Of a stretch of DNA of 64,000 bases, positions 1 through 10,386 are shown in pieces; the stretch's first letter is position 1, and every line of letters begins with the position of its first letter. Both the position numbers and the translations under genes were made by a program. A model generated the notes under the pieces. The model saw nothing but the letters and a program-made list of their open reading frames with translations, did no database searches and was not told the origin of the DNA. The DNA comes from Corbicula japonica (Eukaryota; Mollusca; Bivalvia; Venerida; Cyrenidae), in assembly GCA_038501625.1 (NCBI GenBank), contig JAZAYU010000115.1:1828934-1892933 (forward strand), written 5' to 3'.

Positions 1-81
1 TAATAACACATCATAAATTAGTTTATAAATCACTTATCAGGTGTATAAAACAAATATAACTAATAAATGGCATTATGGCAA

Positions 82-165
82 AAAGATATGTACGAAATAT
101 TCGTGGTGTTTAGCAAACTTTGAGAAGTTAACTATATGACAGATCAAGTACATGTATACCTTTGA
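82..165. repeat. Diverged dispersed repeat, shared with 60205-60290
   Basis: The core around TTAGCAAACTTTGAG, with a preceding AATATTC and TGGTG, recurs in the same order near 60235-60255, and the flanking words are loosely similar. This is seen by eye only. The family is unknown, and the copy may be the edge of an element that begins before the window. Confidence 0.35.
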
Positions 166-424
166 TTGCATCATTAGGGGCAGTATATCCGAACAAATGG
201 TTTAGCTGGAGCCATGGTGTGGGCAATAGACTTGGACGACACTCGTGGACTCTGCGGGCAAGGCACATACCCTCTTATGCATGCTCTGAAATCAGCATTA
301 ATAATCGACAATCCAGTTGTTGGCAGATAAAATTCTTATTTATAAAAATGTAATAAAAATGTAACCGATAATAAACGTGGTTCAATTTTCTAAGTTCTAT
401 TTGTTTGTTATCATAATGATGGAT
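166..424. other. Unassigned AT-rich sequence
   Basis: Only short chance reading frames are present. I see no repeat partner, RNA gene or recognisable protein here. Confidence 0.5.
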
Positions 425-700
425 AAAAAGTGAAATAAGCATATCAGGAATGGCCACAACTAGCAGAAACAGCCTCCCCAAACATTCAAAAAGTAGAGAG
501 GAGAAGAGAGCATGGTTATGCATTTGAGTGGTGGGAAAGGGGAAATTGAATGTAAAAAGCAATTCCTCGGGGATTAAAACGTAAAATTATCGATTGAATG
601 TACGGGGAGACGTTTTACGCCACACAGCAGAAACAAAACTACTGTGATTATAAAAAAGTGAAATACGCATATCAAGGTATATAATATATACCTTCGTTTC
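425..700 (+). repeat. Fragments of dispersed repeat F
   Basis: The phrase AAGTGAAATAAGCATATCAGG, followed by a purine-rich stretch and GAGAGCATGGTTAT, matches the start of the longer F copies near 8697 and 44752. A second partial copy begins near 650 (AAGTGAAATACGCATATC). A weaker relative lies near 43160-43275, sharing GAATGTACGGG and CTACTGTGAT. Confidence 0.55.
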
Positions 701-724
701 ATCCATTTTATAACATCCAACCCT

Positions 725-985
725 TCAGACTTAACTTTTTTGCTCGATGCTCCGATATCTATCAAACTTGGTGAGTTCATGAGCACTCATGCCTGGAGTT
801 TCGGCTTCAGAAATGTCTGGAACCCGAAAAGCCACGGGCCGGGTCGTTCAAAATGATTCACATGCGTATTACATGCGGTTGCTCGAACTTGCCAACCATA
901 ATATAAGAGCCCCTGTACTGCACCGAACCGAATCAAAGCCCTAGTTGTGTGCCCAAGATGAATATCGGGCTCGAGCTTAGATAGG
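725..985 (+). repeat. Direct repeat G, copy 1
   Basis: The stretch from TTTTTGCTCGAT to TATCGGGCTCGAGCTT is repeated in the same orientation at 1556-1796. Landmarks in the same order are TCAGAAATGTCTG, ACATGCGTATT, GTACTGCAC and GTGTGCCC. The copies are clearly diverged. No LTR ends (TG...CA) were found, so it is called only a dispersed direct repeat. Confidence 0.75.
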
Positions 986-1555
986 TTCGAGCCATTGCAA
1001 TTTAATGCAGATAATAACGGGTTGTTTTTAATAAGCGAAAAACTTTAAAATCCAGATATTCGGTAAACGTTTCGGCCAAAGCTCTTATATATCTCAATCT
1101 AAGAGGTTTTATGGTCAGGGACCAGTGGAATTCGTGCATCAGATTTCATGCCTCACAAGTTCTGGAACCTCGTCGACCAATGTCGAAAAAAACACTCTAA
1201 GGGCTGTTTGGTCAAAACGATACAAAACAAAACAAAAACCCACTAAGTCCAATGTAGCCTTCCAATATGTTATATTTGTCGTGTTTGGTGGTTTTCACAG
1301 CATTCTTTACATCTTTTTCAATATCACAGTAGAGTCGTTTGTGTCGTGTGGCGGCTGTAAAAAAACTCACCGTACATCAGTGCTGTTATCAGTTACGTCC
1401 TTTGAAAGTCGTTGAGTACGATAGGCGGCTTTAGCAGTAATATGCATTTCAATTATTGCGCATGAGCAGGCTGATTCAAACCGAGCCTGCAATATTTTCA
1501 TATTTTTCGTGTTCGTTGTCTTTCAAAAGTCTCTTTTCAGCTATTTTAAGGTGAA
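986..1555. other. Spacer between the two G repeats, no gene seen
   Basis: A reading frame of about 96 codons crosses 1125-1415 on the plus strand but resembles no family I know and is probably chance. I see no RNA gene or repeat in this interval. Confidence 0.45.
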
Positions 1556-1796
1556 CTTTTTGCTCGATATCTATCAATCTTGGAACGTTCGTTGCAAATG
1601 ACCACTCGAGCTCATGCCCCGAGTTTCCGGTCTCAGAAATGTCTGTTACCCAAGAAGCCACCGTCAAATAATGTTACACATGCGTATTGCATGCTGATGC
1701 TCCAACTTGCAACCACAATATAAAAAGACGTGTACTGCACAGAGCCAATTTAAAGCCCGGCCCGTGTGCCCCAGATGGGTATCGGGCTCGAGCTTG
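1556..1796 (+). repeat. Direct repeat G, copy 2
   Basis: Second copy of the repeat at 725-985, about 830 bp downstream in the same orientation. Small indels include a missing run near the GCTCGAT motif. Both end at the same palindromic GGGCTCGAGCTT word. Confidence 0.75.
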
Positions 1797-1888
1797 TTTG
1801 AAATTTTGAAATTCAACGTTTAACCAAAAAAGAAATTTATTTTATTCATTGCAGTTTTCCACCCTCTTTTTTCATAAACCCTCCTTTC

Positions 1889-1891
1889 TTT

Positions 1892-1922
<31 letters not shown>
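1889..1922 (+). repeat. T13 then G21 homopolymer pair
   Basis: Thirteen T are followed directly by twenty-one G, then GGAGGGTGAGGAGGG-type purine sequence. The G strand could form a G-quadruplex. A run this long is also a typical site of sequencing or assembly error, so its exact length is uncertain. Confidence 0.9.
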
Positions 1923-1923
<1 letters not shown>

Positions 1924-2211
1924 GGGTGAGGAGGGAGGTCAGAAGTTAATGAATATAAATTTCATATAAAACAAACCTAAGATGTAAATTTTAGCATATT
2001 CAGACGTCATTGAGGGTTGATGTAGATGTGTTGTCTTTGAAATGGTACTGGAACTTTATTTTTCAAGAAGTGATTTTTTCATGTTGTTCTAGGTTAAGAT
2101 AAATAAAATAGAAGCTTTATTTTTTAACATACTTTTAAGGCTGAAATTGCAAGAAAACTCCTCTACTTTGGATTGCCATGAGTATTAATCAGATTTAAAA
2201 AAAGAAATATA
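1923..2211. other. Unassigned sequence before element W
   Basis: AT-rich with no recognisable gene or repeat beyond the purine tract at its left edge. Confidence 0.4.
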
Positions 2212-3435
2212 CACAGTGTCTAAGCTTACAGTTTACCGAAACGGAAGTTGCTGATCTGTACGCCGACGATCAGATAGTTGCTAACATAATAAGAAGCGAC
2301 CTAGATTCCTATTTTTGTAAAACAATCAAATTAAATGCATATTTGATATTAAAATGGTTCTAAGATAAGTAGATCGTTTATCGATGTTATGATGCTGGAA
2401 ACTTGTTGCTGTTGTTTTTTACGGGAAAAGGGCTTGAAACAATTGAGATGTGTCAGTCAAATGGATTTTTAGTAATACTTTAATTATTTTTTATTAATTG
2501 GCGTTTCAATTTAGGATACCGATCCTGGTATATTGGCTGGAATTGTAGCAAGGTTTTCCATAGCGTATTGCAATAGCCTGTCTTTTTGAGCAGCGTTTGG
2601 AATTTGAATAGTCATCTTCATGCTGAATTCATTATTTCCGAAATATGTCAGATAGTAACTCGTAAAAATTAATCAACAGAACATCTGTAAAGGTATCTGG
2701 AAAAAAAAGAAGTATAAGAGTTATAAACATTATTTATGGACGATTACCCTTTCGTACTAATAAAACGTAAGGGTCAAATCCTTGATATGCAATGGTATTG
2801 TAATAAACATATGCGATATAATCTTATACAAGATTTAAATAATAAATAAATTCTCTATTTTAATTTGTCAATTATATCAAAAAGCATTAAATGGATAAAT
2901 GTTAGAAATATCTGAAAATTTAAGTAGACAATTATGCGAACAGACGTTAAGTGTTCTTTGTGCAACAAACGATTGTGTACAGTTGCAACTATCAGTACAG
3001 TCTTGTAACTTTCAGTGGTTGATCAAAAGTGTAAATTTCTCGGAGCTGTGTCGTTGAAGCTCCAATCAAGTTATTTTACGTGGTCGGGGATTGATTTTAT
3101 TCTTCGACGAAGCACAAAATTAGAGCAAATACTGTGTACACAATGAAATATATGGACATGAAGTCATATTTTCTTCGATCGTTTGGCACATTTTGGGACC
3201 GGATGACTGATTGCAGCTGTGCCATGCGTTCTTTCAAGTAAATATTACCACAGTAGGACTATCAATAACGACTCTACTTACCCTAGAAATAATTCCTTCA
3301 AATGCGCATTTAACTCGTTGGATTTGTATATATTATGAAACGAGATCGCTTATTTTTTTGTTAGCAACTAACTGATCGTCGGCTTACAGATCAGCAACTT
3401 CCGTTTTGGTTAACTGTACGCTTATAGACACAGTG
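2212..3435. mobile_element. Element W: non-autonomous DNA transposon with ~85-bp TIRs
   Basis: The left end begins CACAGTGTCTAAGC and the right end, read on the other strand, CACTGTGTCTATAAGC. Both continue through GGAAGTTGCTGATCTGTA, GCCGACGATCAG and AGTTGCTAACA, giving matched inverted termini of about 85 bp on a 1.2-kb unit. Both flanks carry ATA next to the termini, compatible with a 3-bp target duplication. CAC-starting ends with a 3-bp duplication would suit the CACTA/EnSpm group, but that is inference. No transposase reading frame is present inside, so the element would depend on a relative elsewhere. Confidence 0.75.
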
Positions 3436-3937
3436 ATAAAGCCGTTGAACCGAAAGTGGCAAAGAATGAGACTTTCTTAAAATTTCTTAAAAACCCCGAC
3501 ATTTTATAAAATCTTGTAGATTAGCATTTACGTAATACCAATCTCTGCAGAGTTGTCATTCCTTACACTCACTTTACATCTCTGCGAAATGCTCAATGTC
3601 AAGATTTTTTACCAAATTCGACAGCCTAATTTTATACAGTCATAAATTATCAATTTAAAAGCTTGAGGTAAAACAAATGACTGAAATCTCTACTATCCTT
3701 CATTAAAACCGAAGAAACCCAAGCTATTGTAAATGTAACTGGTGAACTATCTCTTTGAGTTAAAGTAAAGGTAGTTGAAAGTAGTCCCAGCAATGTAATG
3801 AGCCGATAGCGTAAGAGAGTGACGTAATACAGGTATTCGTGAGATTAATTACACTGGTGAAAACGATGTACAGAGAGGTTACTGGTTGTGTGCTGTGTAA
3901 ACCTGTGGAGAAGAAGCATCAGTTTGATTCAAGTTCT
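3436..3937. other. Unassigned interval
   Basis: No gene, RNA or repeat partner recognised. A short frame from 3839 runs into the hairpin H arm and is a repeat artefact. Confidence 0.4.
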
Positions 3938-4087
3938 GTGCCCAAGGTTATTAACCTGAGCATGGAAACCAGTCTCAAATCTCAAGCATCTGATTGGCTG
4001 AAATGGCGACTGGCCGCCATTTTAGCCAATCAGATGCTTGAGATTTGAGACTGGTTTCCAATCTCAGTTTTATAACCTTGGAGCCAG
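3938..4087. mobile_element. Hairpin MITE H, copy H1
   Basis: Almost the whole unit is one palindrome. The arm GGAAACCAGTCTCAAATC continues through CTGATTGGCTGAAATGGCGACTGG and is mirrored by CCGCCATTTTAGCCAATCAG back to GACTGGTTTCC. Outer ends carry AAGGTTAT and ATAACCTT. Related copies lie at 11917, 14090, 44581 and 49442. It has no coding capacity. The fold-back form and the 13-bp flanking repeat at copy H2 suggest a MULE/foldback-type MITE. Confidence 0.85.
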
Positions 4088-4152
4088 GTTATGAATCAGT
4101 TGAACAATACATCCACGTGTTGCGGTTTAAAATCAGGAACATGCCTAGGCAA
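4057..4152 (+). repeat. 96-bp direct repeat X, left copy
   Basis: From TCCAATCTCAGTTTTATAACC to CATGCCTAGGCAA this is identical, base for base, to 6792-6887. It contains the right end of hairpin H1 plus 65 bp of its flank. The pair brackets element Y exactly. Confidence 0.9.
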
Positions 4153-6050
4153 AGACCTATATTATACAAAGACCTATATTATACATAGATATGCGTCATT
4201 GCTTTTTCTCGCATGTGCACGCGGCCTGCGTTATCTCGGCGAGTCACGTGATCGCTATCCGCGTCATAGTAATCAATATGGCTGTCAATTCATACATCCG
4301 AAACTTTCATTTTATTGATCATGAAAAATTGTTATTAATAAAATATTTTAAATAAAAGTAAACGTTTTTAATGCTTATATTATCAAAAGAAGTTATTCTT
4401 TCAACAAGATTTGTAAAAGTGCTTGTAATAGCCGAAATAAACGATATGAAATTTGATATTTTACGAAGAAATTCTCGTTTCTTTGTTGTTGTTGTTGTTT
4501 ATTGCCTCTCGTGTCATTTGTTTGTTGTTGTTTTTTTTATTAATCGGCATCTCATTAAACTTTGGTTCGTGTTTTATTTTGTTACATTTAGAATGTGATA
4601 CTGGGGTTGAATGAGATTTAGGGTGGTTTTCACCATTTGATAGAGGTTAAATTTGAAAAGTTAATCTCAGCCAAGTAGTCTCCAGATCCTCGTTGACAGG
4701 TACGGGAACTTAATACATTGGCATGGTGTGAACACCAAATCAAATACACTGTCATGTTCACAGTGTTGAGACTGGTCCAATAGCATGTGACAAGTCTCCA
4801 GTTCCAAATTGTCAGTTCCAAATTGGTAGGGGAATTTAATACACTGTCGTACCGAATTGGGAATTGTCGTACCACATATAAGATACTTGTATATAGCTAA
4901 ATGTTTAATATGGAGATTTTTATGCAGGAAAGTGATACTTATTTGTAATATTGTAGTTCTTGAGATGGACGCTGTTTATTTTCTGTTTTATTTGTTATAT
5001 GAATTCAGATTACAAAAACTATATAAAAACATTAGGTTTAGGGCTTAACAGATATATATTACATATTTTAACAGAAATAATGTTACATAGTTTTAATATA
5101 AATTTTCATTTTTGAAAAGTAAGATTACAAACTAAATATTTTAAACATATGTTGTTTTGTGTTTGAGTATTAAAATGTTTATTAATTTGATGACAATCTG
5201 TTTGTTTTTTTTGTCCAGTCAGTGTTTGGTATATGACAATTATCCCTTAATTACATTGTTCTATAATGTCATTTTATATCATATTTCAGGTTGGCATCGC
5301 CGACTTAATACAAGAGCAGCCAGAGCGGGACTCACATTCTATTATATGATTTGGATTAATAATGTGTATTAATTAAAATTGAATTTTTTCTTTGTTTTGG
5401 TGACTTTCGGAAAGGAACATACAAATATCTAATACTTTGATTTCATATTCTTTCTTCATTAACGATTTTGTATTTATCTGTTAGTGATTTTTTTGTGAAA
5501 GTGTACATTGTTGAAATCTTCCTTTTGTTTAGGTGATTTTCGGAAAGGAAGATACATATACTTAAATTTGATATTTTTCGATTAAGTTTAAATATAATTT
5601 GCTGATATATAGATCTGTGTTGCTGACCTTATTATATATCTGGCTTTCGTAAATTTCTTCTGTGTTCATCAACCTGCAAATATAAAAATACATTGTTTAA
5701 TGATGAAATGAGGACTTGGTATTCGTATTTTTTATTATCTTATCAGATCGTGTTCTTTTATGTAAGTTGTGTTAAATATTTATTATAGAATAAATTTTTA
5801 ATTGAATTGTATTGACTTCATTCATTTTGAAGAATTATTTTAGTTAATGATGTAAGTCACAAGTTTTTATTAAAAAAATAGTCAAAATTAAATTTAACGA
5901 AGAGTAATACCATATCAGTATTATGAAATATTGAGGAATTTTAAATGAGAAGTGACAATTATATAATCTCATGATAACTATCAAATATTTCACAGGAATG
6001 TATGTGGAATTTCACTCATTTTATATGGAACTCGGTAACAAATTCCATGC

Positions 6051-6308
6051 TCAAAATGCATCATTCAGGATATTGACAGGTAGCGTTAAAAGATGGGAAA
6101 AGTGATGGGATAGTGTGCACAGCCGATTGTCCCTGATAAAGTGTTCGCTGCAGAGAAGTTTGTGCTCGTTCCATTTAAATGTTTTCATCACAGTTTTGCA
6201 CCTCTGAATCCACACTCGTTTCAAACGTTTGTTTTGAGGAAACCTGTGCAGTGAGATAGTCCTGCCATTAAATACTTGGCCACGATAAACTCCGCTACAC
6301 ACAAACAA
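6051..6308 (-). pseudogene. THAP-like zinc-finger fragment
   Basis: An 85-codon frame. Around residues 17-57 it shows the order expected of a THAP DNA-binding domain: a HRFP motif after a short N-terminal cysteine region, a W-x-QRC segment, then the closing LCSEHF (C-x2-H) pair. The N-terminal pair is incomplete: one Cys is visible (FVCSGVYRG) where the family has C-x2-4-C, so the finger is probably dead. THAP domains bind DNA through a C2CH zinc centre and occur in P-element-like transposases and in host regulators. It sits inside element Y, so a transposase origin is favoured. The sequence after LCSEHF loses similarity and stops at 6051; a missing intron or frameshift may explain this. No ATG context or catalytic domain supports an active gene. 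Confidence 0.55.
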
Positions 6309-6391
6309 TATTTCAATGAGTTTTCTTCTTTTTGCTTTGTGGCAACATTATAATTATATTCTTTTTGCTCGAATTCTTGTAAATATTGTTT

Positions 6392-6413
6392 ATCGGACGT
6401 CCCCGGACGTCCC
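6392..6413. repeat. Two tandem copies of a 10-bp GC-rich word
   Basis: CGTCCCCGGA occurs twice in a row, unusual for its AT-rich surroundings. It lies inside element Y. Confidence 0.7.
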
Positions 6414-6791
6414 CGGAAGTGGAAACTGAATATTCGGGCGTGCGCACTTCGTCAAAGGGCAAGTAATTTTCAAGGGAAGCAACCTAGTTATGGGAAAGGC
6501 GTATTTACATCATAGAAAGGCGTCAAAGGCGGTGATAAGTTATTAAGTGTATTCCAGAGCAATAACAAAACAATATACAAACCTGATTGTCGATTGAAAA
6601 TGGTGTGAAAACGATTAAAATCCACCCGATACATAATTCTCGCTTACAAAAATTCGGAAACAATATGGCGGATTATAAAAACAGAAAGTAACGCTTGGTC
6701 ACGTGACGAGATTCTCGTCGAATCCACGTCAAAAAACGAGATTTCTTATATCAGTACTAGAGAGATGCGAATCTATTTATATATATAGGTC

Positions 6792-6887
6792 TCCAATCTC
6801 AGTTTTATAACCTTGGAGCCAGGTTATGAATCAGTTGAACAATACATCCACGTGTTGCGGTTTAAAATCAGGAACATGCCTAGGCAA
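6792..6887 (+). repeat. 96-bp direct repeat X, right copy
   Basis: Identical to 4057-4152. It begins at the outer end of the right terminus of Y and stops where the two flanks diverge (AAAG on the left copy, GTTG on the right). Confidence 0.9.
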
Positions 6888-7179
6888 GTTGCGATTTAAA
6901 TGTTTTATTGTGCGCAACCGGTTTGAACATAATTATGCCGTTTCGTTTCGCTTGTTTAATTGCCAAGTGTGCATGCCGGGTAAAGTTTTTATAGCATTAA
7001 GAAAATAATATATTGTCATGTTTGGTTATATCCGCCTAAATGTCGTCCACTAAATTTTGAATGTATTTAATAATTTAAAACGCGATGTTTCCGTCAAAAA
7101 CCCAAACCGTCCTACATTTGCAATAAACAGCATTTACTTTAATGCAATTAGTTACGTTTTACATTGTTATGGTCTATTG
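6888..7179. other. Unassigned interval between Y and Z
   Basis: No gene or repeat recognised. Confidence 0.4.
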
Positions 7180-8130
7180 TAGGGCTATGTAACGCCGCAT
7201 AGGAGCATCGCCGCATAAATTTTTTTTCGTTTATGCGGTGATTTTCAACGCATAAAAATACTTTTTATCAGGCAAAAAGGCACAGTTTTGCCGCATAAAA
7301 CGATTTAAACACATACTAGTGGCTGATATAATATCATCACTATCGATCTTAGTTTTTTGTGTCGATAATTAGACAGGTACATTCTGACAGAGATTTAGAA
7401 GTGTCGACTTAATTTTGAACCAAACCAATTGATGAATTTTCAAAAAGGTTTTAAATGACGTTTTTTTCTAAGCTTAACTTGTTTTTGTATGTCCTTTGCA
7501 ATAAGTCCCAAGTAATGCACATGTGATTTGTAACCATTGTATGTGATTTGTAACCATTGTGCCAATCTCGGGGAAAACCGGGGATTTTTAAAAAGAAAAC
7601 TAGGAAAGACCCTGTCACGCTGGGGTTGGAGCAGTGGTTACCAGTACGTAGAATAGAAGGTTGTAAAAATCGTCAATGGTTTTTAAAGGGCAATGTGTGC
7701 CAAAAAATAACAAACAAAATTTAATGGCTAGGCCAACGAGCATGTCATTAACATAGGATTTTATTTATGAAAAGAATATCTCAATCAAGGGCCATAATTC
7801 TGTCGTAACTGGAACAATAAAAAAGAAATAACTAAAGCAGGTAACAGCTTCCACTGCCAATGAATATAATGCATCTCTGAAGACTCCTGTGTTATAAAAT
7901 TTCGAAACGGACGGACATCTTCACCAACGTCATCATCGTCGTTTTCTTCAAATATAAGAACCCCATTTGTAAGCTTTATAAATGGTTTAATTAATCCTCT
8001 TTATGTGGCAAAAAGGCACAGTTGCGCCCAATATAAAAAATTTCTGCTTTATGCGTTAAATGTCCCCACATAAACGCAGTCGCCCTGCTAATGCAGTGCG
8101 GCGATGCTCCTATATTGTGTTACAGGGCTA
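7180..8130. mobile_element. Element Z: hAT-like non-autonomous transposon
   Basis: The left end reads TAGGGCTATGTAAC and then AGGAGCATCGCCGCA. The complement of the right end reads TAGCCCTGTAACAC and then the same AGGAGCATCGCCGCA. The motif CCGCATAAA and its complement occur repeatedly just inside both ends, as subterminal transposase sites often do. Flanks GTCTATTG (left) and GTCTGTAT (right) agree at five of eight positions, compatible with an old 8-bp target duplication of the hAT kind. A 20-bp tandem pair (TGTGATTTGTAACCATTGTR) lies near 7521-7560. No transposase is encoded. Confidence 0.7.
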
Positions 8131-8690
8131 GTCTGTATAGCTTTGTATCTGGTTTATGTTCTGTTCTCTTTTCCTGGTATAAGTGTTTCTCGTGCTACCC
8201 TTTATAAACGTTTGTTTTATAGTATTTTATCACTCGAGGTTGAATATTTGACAGCATATCTTCCTTCAGAAGTGACAAGTTCCCACCCTACTGTACTTCG
8301 ATATGTCACTTTCTTGCGATAATTCATTTTTTCTGTTTATGTCTCCGATTTCTTATAGAAGATAAATTCTAGCGGAACATTAAAGCAATATTTATTCATT
8401 TTTGACGGGCTTTATTCTCCATTGTTTGTAAGTTTGTTTCAGTTTCTGGGGTAACTTGATTTCATCGGCAATTCACGAAAGATGCAGACATAAAATTTCG
8501 TTTTAATATTGTATACGAAATGCTGTCAAAAATAAATACTGTATCCTAAGTTTGTGTATTTATCTAGAAACATGTAATAATGAATAATTAATTTACTCAC
8601 GACTAAAAGTGAGTTATGAAATTCTCAAAAGTATAACAGGCACCCGTGGTGTCATTGGCAAAACTATTGTCCACCCTAAGTTAACATGAG
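8131..8690. other. Unassigned AT-rich interval
   Basis: A 72-codon frame starting inside Z runs to 8322 without recognisable similarity. No RNA gene or repeat partner is evident. Confidence 0.4.
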
Positions 8691-8691
8691 G

Positions 8692-9140
8692 TTAAAAAAG
8701 TGAAATATGCATATCAAGAATTGCCGCATTCAAATAACACAACCTCCCCACACAGCCAGGAAGACAAGAAAGGAGAGCATTGTTTATAAATCATCTTCAA
8801 AACTGACACCACAAACAATTAACAAAAATGAGAACCCGAGGGGTTACCGCCTTAGAGCGGTCAGTGCCAAATCAAATTGCAACTGGGGATTTATACTAGG
8901 TTCTAGGATGTAACAACCTCACACTTGCCCCAACAGGTTCTCATTTCAACAAACAAGTTTTCTTGATGAAATAATTCCAACCTACGGTTCAGCTCAACAA
9001 TGCTGCCAGCAAAAGCACACAAACACATAAACCATAAAAGCTCGTAGCAAATGCAAAGCCAAAGAGGCGGGTGCATAATGATCTTACCGAGACCAGAGCA
9101 CTTGCAGTAAAATCAGCAAGAACACGATGACAGCATTTTG
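8692..9140 (+). repeat. Dispersed repeat F, long copy 1
   Basis: It runs from AAAGTGAAATATGCATATCAAG through GGGGTTACCGCCTT, CCTCACACTTGCCCCAACAGG and GCAAAAGCACACAAACA to GAGACCAGAGC. All these words recur in order at 44746-45195, giving a diverged pair of about 450 bp. Partial copies lie at 425-520 and 650-700. No TIR or tRNA head is clear, so the class is unknown. The short frame at 8707-8913 is part of the repeat. Confidence 0.75.
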
Positions 9141-9260
9141 ATCAAGTCGCCATATTATTTGTACCCAAGGGTGATTTTTATAATAATTAATAAATAAATC
9201 ATTATATTTGCTGCAGCTCTTGCTGCTACTTCTGCTGCTTCTGATGTTGATATTAAAGTT
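9141..9260. other. Short unassigned stretch with TGCTGCT-rich words
   Basis: An imperfect CTGCTGCTTCTG run precedes the ATT microsatellite. Confidence 0.4.
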
Positions 9261-9268
9261 TTATTTTA

Positions 9269-9335
<67 letters not shown>
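9261..9335 (+). repeat. (ATT)n microsatellite
   Basis: About 24 consecutive ATT/TTA units, uninterrupted. Confidence 0.95.
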
Positions 9336-9336
<1 letters not shown>

Positions 9337-10187
9337 CACTTCTCTCATGGCTAACAATTATAAAGGTACGTGATTTTTTAAAATCTAATTCTTGGTGAAG
9401 TCACAAGTTTGTTTATCATTAGTTTATTTTGCATTTAACTGCGCCAACGCTATGTGATGAGTATAGTGGTCGCGTTTAGATACTTATGCGATAAATTTAA
9501 AATACTTAAATTTAGTAATAATAAGTTACGATGCTCAAAATATAATAAGATGGGTATAGTCAGTAGTTATTTAAACTAAACGGTCGACGCACACTCACGT
9601 TGTCGTATCCATCACGGGACTATATCATATGATCAATGAATACATGTGCTTTAAATTGATTCGATTCTTTGCAGTTTTATGTAAAAAGTTTCGTTCCGAA
9701 AATGGATATGTTTTTTTAAGTTAAAACAAGGCCCTGTTTTGCATGATGCGAATAGAAATGAAAACAAGAATGAGAGGAATATAGGTAGGTTTTTAAAGTT
9801 TACAATACTAATGAAAAAAAATAAGTTTTCAGATTTTAACGTTTTTTTTTGTACAACATGTGACATCACGATAAAAATTACACATCTTTCCGTATTTCTT
9901 ACAAGCAACTTTAGAATAAAAATGTCTGTTCCAAAGTTAAAGATTCCTAGAATATTTTGCCCAAGAATGGTGCATGTAATCATTCAATATCTAATTTTTG
10001 TAATATTATCAGTAAATTTCATATTATATATTCCTTGTATAAAAATATGCAATTTTTACTCGTTGTCATTTTTTGGCTGAAAAGGCTATATTGAATTTCG
10101 TTTCCTACTAGTTAAAGTAATACACGCTTAACAAATGCATCAGAGCATACATCTACAATCTTGCCATTATAATAGGTCTATATAATA
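9336..10187. other. Unassigned interval with two antiparallel chance frames
   Basis: Open frames of 110-113 codons overlap on opposite strands (9651-9983 minus, 9739-10080 plus). Both encode AT-driven, hydrophobic low-complexity peptides without a recognisable domain, so I treat them as chance. Confidence 0.45.
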
Positions 10188-10386
10188 CAGCAAAAATAAT
10201 TGGTAATTTTGACAAATAATGCCGTTTATTATCTTCGGTTTATTTCACTTTACGACAATTAGTACTATGTGAATGCTAGTATTTCTAGCGGGTTAAAGGG
10301 AAGGCAAACATTGTAAACGGCAAAAACATTTTCAAATAAAAAATGAATTTTGGCTATATAACTTTTTCCGGCCGCGTTTTAGAAAA

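Larger units (their letters stand above)
4153..6791. mobile_element. Element Y: THAP-type DNA element remnant with TIRs
   Basis: The left end (AGACCTATATTATACATAG, preceded by a tandem copy of the first 17 bp) pairs with the right end, whose complement starts AGACCTATATATATAAATAG. Further in, both sides carry a TCACGTGA-centred subterminal inverted motif (about 4243 and 6698). A THAP-like frame lies at 6051-6308 on the minus strand, but no transposase catalytic domain is visible. THAP domains are known from P-element and Kolobok transposases, so a decayed or non-autonomous relative is likely. A GTT/TTG-rich microsatellite lies near 4483-4535. The rest of the interior (4600-6050) is AT-rich and unassigned. 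Confidence 0.6.

Noticed and set aside
9651..10080. Overlapping 110- and 113-codon frames on opposite strands
   Set aside because: AT-driven hydrophobic and Lys/Asn-rich peptides with no motif. Antiparallel frames of this length are expected by chance in this composition.
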